Source of the DNA: Bacilliculturomica massiliensis | Lineage (GTDB): Bacteria; Bacillota; Clostridia; Peptostreptococcales; Anaerovoracaceae | NCBI RefSeq assembly: GCF_900605495.1 | Contig: NZ_LR027603.1 | Location: 807,997-871,996, forward strand | Length of the DNA stretch: 64,000 nt | Direction of reading: 5' to 3' | In this document: positions 61,646-64,000 of the stretch, piece after piece | How positions within the stretch are numbered: position 1 is the stretch's first letter | How the letters are laid out: the number at the start of each line of letters is the position of its first letter | Notes under the pieces: generated by a model | The model's database searches: none | Seen by the model: the letters and a program-made list of their open reading frames with translations, nothing else | What the model was told of the DNA's origin: nothing | Made by a program: the position numbers and the translations under genes

Positions 61646-61688
61646 GAAAATGTTGAGGATCATTCTAAGGAAACAGGAGGGTAAGGCC

Positions 61689-62783
61689 ATGACTGATTTA
61701 TTTTCGGAAATTACCGTAAGAAACTGCAGGATCAGGAATCGGATCGTGTTCCCCGCGATGGTGGTATGCGATCTGGAAGCGCCGGAAGGGAAAGTGACGC
61801 CAGCCCATCTGGCGCATTACCGATGGGTGGCGGACAGAGGTCCGGGGCTGATCGTTACGGGGGCCATGTGCGTCAGTCCGGACGGCAGGCTGAACGAAAA
61901 TCAGCTGGGCATCTGGAGCGATCAGCTGGCAGAGGACTTGACTGAGATCCCGGAGATCTGTCATCAGCGGGGAGCCCGCGTGCTGATGCAGATCCACCAT
62001 GCGGGATTCAGGACCGTTCCTTCTGTCTCCGATGATCCGGTGTCGTCATCGGACTATGAGGAGAACGGCGTGAGGGCCAGGGCGCTGACGGCGGGGGAGA
62101 TCGCTGAATTGAGGGAGAAATATGTCGCCGCCGCGGTCCGGGCGGAGAAGGCCGGATTCGACGGCATAGAGCTGCACTGCGCGCACCTCTATCTCCTGGA
62201 TCAGTTCTTCTCATCCGCCATCAATAAGCGGACGGACGAATACGGGGGAAGCGCCGCGAACCGCGCGCGTTTTGCCTTGGAGATCCTGGCGGGGATCAGA
62301 GAACGAACAGGACCGGATTTTATCATTTCCTGCAGAATGGGATGCAACACGCCGGATCTTGAGGACGCGGGGGAGATCGCCCGGCTGCTGGAACAGGGAG
62401 GAGCGGATCTTCTGGATATATCCTACAGCACCATTCCGCTGGCGCAGATCGTGGACGGAGGAGGTCTCCCGGTGCCGGAGGGATTTGAGCACAGCGGTTT
62501 TGTCTACGGAGCGAAAGGGATCCGGGATAAGGTAAACGTGCCGGTGTGCGCTGTGTGGCAGATCGGTACCAGGGAAGCGGCTCAGCTGGTTTCAGAGGGA
62601 TTCGTCGACTTTGTGGCCGTGCTGAGAGGAATGCTGGTAGACCCTGACTGGGTGAGCAGGGCGCGCGCCGGAGAGGAGGGCAGCCGCTGCTATGACTGCA
62701 GACCGGTGTGCCGCTGGTATTCGGACAGGAACAGCTGCCCTGGGTGGCAAAAGCTGGACCCGGCCGTAAGACTGCAGAAATAA
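61689..62783 (+). CDS. NADH:flavin oxidoreductase (Old Yellow Enzyme family), iron-sulfur type
   Basis: A 364-residue FMN barrel. Landmarks are the N-terminal NRIVFPAMV, the substrate-binding pair in GIELHCAHLYLLDQFFS and the INKRTDEYGGS motif (each clear). The C-terminal end, CYDCRPVCRWYSDRNSC, holds four cysteines like the [4Fe-4S] site of BaiCD/FldZ-type enoate reductases, but the 300-residue C-terminal FAD/NAD domain of those enzymes is absent. ATG 61689 follows AGGAGGG. Likely reduces an electrophilic alkene, under control of the downstream MarR. Confidence 0.9.
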   Translation: MTDLFSEITVRNCRIRNRIVFPAMVVCDLEAPEGKVTPAHLAHYRWVADRGPGLIVTGAMCVSPDGRLNENQLGIWSDQLAEDLTEIPEICHQRGARVLMQIHHAGFRTVPSVSDDPVSSSDYEENGVRARALTAGEIAELREKYVAAAVRAEKAGFDGIELHCAHLYLLDQFFSSAINKRTDEYGGSAANRARFALEILAGIRERTGPDFIISCRMGCNTPDLEDAGEIARLLEQGGADLLDISYSTIPLAQIVDGGGLPVPEGFEHSGFVYGAKGIRDKVNVPVCAVWQIGTREAAQLVSEGFVDFVAVLRGMLVDPDWVSRARAGEEGSRCYDCRPVCRWYSDRNSCPGWQKLDPAVRLQK

Positions 62784-62787
62784 AGCC

Positions 62788-62811
62788 GGTCACAGGATCG
62801 CGTCTGTGACC
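62788..62811. other. Intercistronic stem-loop
   Basis: GGTCACAG and CTGTGACC flank an eight-base loop, between the oxidoreductase stop and the MarR start. There is no T run. It may be an mRNA hairpin or a second regulator site. Confidence 0.45.
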
Positions 62812-62846
62812 GTGCAGTGTAATGATGAAAGAACAGGAGATCATAT

Positions 62847-63278
62847 ATGAAAGAGAGCGGGGAAAAGAAAAACAGCGCGTGCTACTGCATCAACCTGAGA
62901 AGGGCGGCCAACGCCGTCACAAAATACTATGATCGCCAGCTGAGGGAGGGAGGACTGACGCTGAATCAATATTCCCTGCTCATCAATCTGAGCAGGCTGC
63001 AGCCGGCCAGCGTTACGGCGCTGGCCGGCGCCGTGAAGCTGGAGCGCACCACCGTTACCCGGAATCTCAGGCCTCTTTTTGACATGGGGCTGATCGAGGA
63101 TGCGTCGGCAGAAGGAGAGCGGGACCGGAGAATGCGGCTGACCCCGTCCGGCTCTGTCAGAATAGAGGAAAGTAAAAAACGATGGAGCCGCGCGCAGCGA
63201 AAGATCGAGGAGACCCTGGGACCGGATTCCCTGGAGTCGCTCATGAAAAATTTAATGACGCTGGAAGAATTGATCTAG
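62847..63278 (+). CDS. MarR-family transcriptional regulator
   Basis: A 143-residue winged-helix protein. The recognition helix region is VTALAGAVKLERTTVTRNLRPLFDMGLIE (landmark LERTTVTRNL) and the wing reads GERDRRMRLTPSG. It starts with CYCINLRRAANAVTKYYD, a subgroup in which an N-terminal cysteine is common; C15 or C17 (residues in NSACYCIN) could sense electrophiles. Cotranscribed with the oxidoreductase gene, so autoregulation through 61632 is plausible. Confidence 0.88.
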   Translation: MKESGEKKNSACYCINLRRAANAVTKYYDRQLREGGLTLNQYSLLINLSRLQPASVTALAGAVKLERTTVTRNLRPLFDMGLIEDASAEGERDRRMRLTPSGSVRIEESKKRWSRAQRKIEETLGPDSLESLMKNLMTLEELI

Positions 63279-63408
63279 CCATACGGAACAGATAAAATGG
63301 GAAAATCATGTAATTCATCTCAGCGGTCATAAAAGCGGACAAACCGGGCAAAATGAAGGAGGTGGTGGTTTCTGGGAAAAAACATGAAGAAAAGACGCAT
63401 GTTTTGTA

Positions 63409-63437
63409 TTGACAACAAAAAATCCTTGTGTTAATAT
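63409..63437 (+). promoter_or_regulatory. Promoter of tRNA-Asn
   Basis: TTGACA, 17 bases, TAATAT (a TATAAT lies three bases further on). The tRNA begins about 30 bases downstream. Confidence 0.7.
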
Positions 63438-63468
63438 AATTCTCGACCGTCAATGAGATGTGCAACGT

Positions 63469-63543
63469 TCCAAGGTAGCTCAATGGTGGAGCACTCGGCT
63501 GTTAACCGATAGGCTGTGGGTTCGAGCCCCACCCTTGGAGCCA
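63469..63543 (+). tRNA. tRNA-Asn (anticodon GTT)
   Basis: Cloverleaf complete: acceptor TCCAAGG/CCTTGGA, D stem GCTC/GAGC, anticodon loop CTGTTAA, T loop TTCGAGC, encoded CCA at 63541-63543. Confidence 0.95.
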
Positions 63544-63555
63544 GTTTGAGGGCTG

Positions 63556-63581
63556 CGGAGAGAGGAGAGATCCTCTCTCCG
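63556..63581 (+). terminator. Stem-loop after tRNA-Asn, possible terminator
   Basis: CGGAGAGAGGA, GAGA, TCCTCTCTCCG: perfect 11-bp stem. Only a weak T-rich tail follows. Confidence 0.5.
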
Positions 63582-63705
63582 GAGTTTGTTCAAGAGACAG
63601 GCGCATCCCCGGTCTTCTTCAGAAGCGACAGCCCGGACCGTCTTCAGGGGCGGTGGAATAAAAAGTCGAAATTGAAGAGAAAAATAAAAAAATTGAAAAT
63701 AACGC

Positions 63706-63734
63706 TTGACACTTTGAAAGAAATGCTGTATAGT
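63706..63734 (+). promoter_or_regulatory. Promoter of the tRNA-Val/Asp cluster
   Basis: TTGACA, 17 bases, TATAGT. Confidence 0.75.
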
Positions 63735-63771
63735 TAATAAATGTGTCAGATAGTTAAAAAATGCAACACCA

Positions 63772-63847
63772 GGGCGCTTAGCTCAGCTGGGAGAGCACCT
63801 GCCTTACAAGCAGGGGGTCACAGGTTCGAGCCCTGTAGCGCCCACCA
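63772..63847 (+). tRNA. tRNA-Val (anticodon TAC)
   Basis: Acceptor GGGCGCT/AGCGCCC, anticodon stem CCTGC/GCAGG around CTTACAA, T arm ACAGG-TTCGAGC-CCTGT, encoded CCA. Confidence 0.96.
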
Positions 63848-63858
63848 TAAGAAATTAT

Positions 63859-63935
63859 GGCCTGGTAGTTCAGTTGGTTAGAATGCCAGCCTGTCACGCT
63901 GGAGGTCGTCGGTTCGAGCCCGATCCAGGTCGCCA
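63859..63935 (+). tRNA. tRNA-Asp (anticodon GTC)
   Basis: Acceptor GGCCTGG/CCAGGTC (one G-T pair), anticodon loop CTGTCAC, T loop TTCGAGC, encoded CCA; 11 bases after tRNA-Val. Confidence 0.95.
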
Positions 63936-63969
63936 TTTTTTTAACTGAGATACAGTCAAGCGATAATGC

Positions 63970-64000
63970 GCTGGCGTGGCTCAACGGTAGAGCAGCTGAT
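63970..64000 (+). tRNA. Partial tRNA, probably tRNA-Thr, cut by the window edge
   Basis: GCTGGCGTGGCTCAACGGTA and onward forms an acceptor 5' strand and a D arm (GCTC/GAGC), then CTGAT of the anticodon stem. The anticodon lies outside the window; Thr is suggested only by resemblance to clostridial tRNA-Thr(TGT). Confidence 0.6.

Overview
The window is a chromosomal segment of an anaerobic, endospore-forming member of the Clostridia. The evidence is the set of sporulation genes (sigK, spoIIAA-spoIIAB-sigF, spoVAC-spoVAD-spoVAE, yunB), together with codY, rny, hslV-hslU, a ferredoxin-fused EtfA and amino-acid-catabolism genes controlled by sigma-54. Codon use is G+C-rich (by eye somewhat above 50 percent). 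The closest family cannot be fixed from sequence reading alone; an Anaerovoracaceae-like or related lineage is only a guess.

Layout. 1-1000: a decayed edge with a 5'-truncated trmO fragment and a frameshifted MerR/GyrI regulator. 1-3 kb: hairpin elements, a 41-bp repeat and a DUF1015 gene. 3.3-6.4 kb: a class B penicillin-binding protein, sigK and a tiny DUF1540 protein. 6.5-15.6 kb: one long + strand cell-shape cluster, maf-radC-mreB-mreC-mreD-mrdA-minD-pyrC, in which minD lacks minC and minE. 15.6-16.7 kb: a gene-free, repeat-rich stretch. 16.7-19.7 kb: rodA (- strand) and rny. 20-28.4 kb: a sigma-54 enhancer-binding activator whose leader carries 121-bp repeats, followed by a -24/-12 promoter and an operon for a guanidino-group hydrolase and a five-gene peptide-type ABC transporter. 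28.6-33.4 kb: GNAT, nifS, thiI, then the spoIIA/sigF operon. 33.5-36.9 kb: acyl-CoA dehydrogenase, etfB and ferredoxin-etfA behind a 34-bp dyad. 37-40.8 kb: a MocR-type regulator divergent from a threonine-dehydratase-like enzyme and a cyclodeaminase-like enzyme. 40.9-42.9 kb: spoVACDE. 43-47.7 kb: an enolase-superfamily enzyme, a sodium:solute symporter, an opine-dehydrogenase-like enzyme and a FadR-type GntR regulator. 48-59.8 kb: yraN-comM-dprA-topA-hslV-hslU-codY, yunB, hflX and yigZ. 59.7-63.3 kb: MarR-MATE and OYE-MarR pairs. 63.4 kb to the end: tRNA genes for Asn, Val, Asp and a cut-off fourth.

The genes work together in three themes: cell-wall elongation and sporulation (PBPs, MreBCD, RodA, SigF, SigK, SpoVA); amino-acid, guanidino or opine fermentation with electron bifurcation (Bcd-EtfBA, sigma-54 operon, MocR operon, enolase/opine operon); and informational housekeeping. 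The most distinctive non-genic signal is a family of five hairpins, each with exactly 16 bases between its arms and a T6-T8 run in the loop, in two separate gene-poor clusters, each lying next to a minisatellite. No CRISPR array, prophage or transposase was seen.
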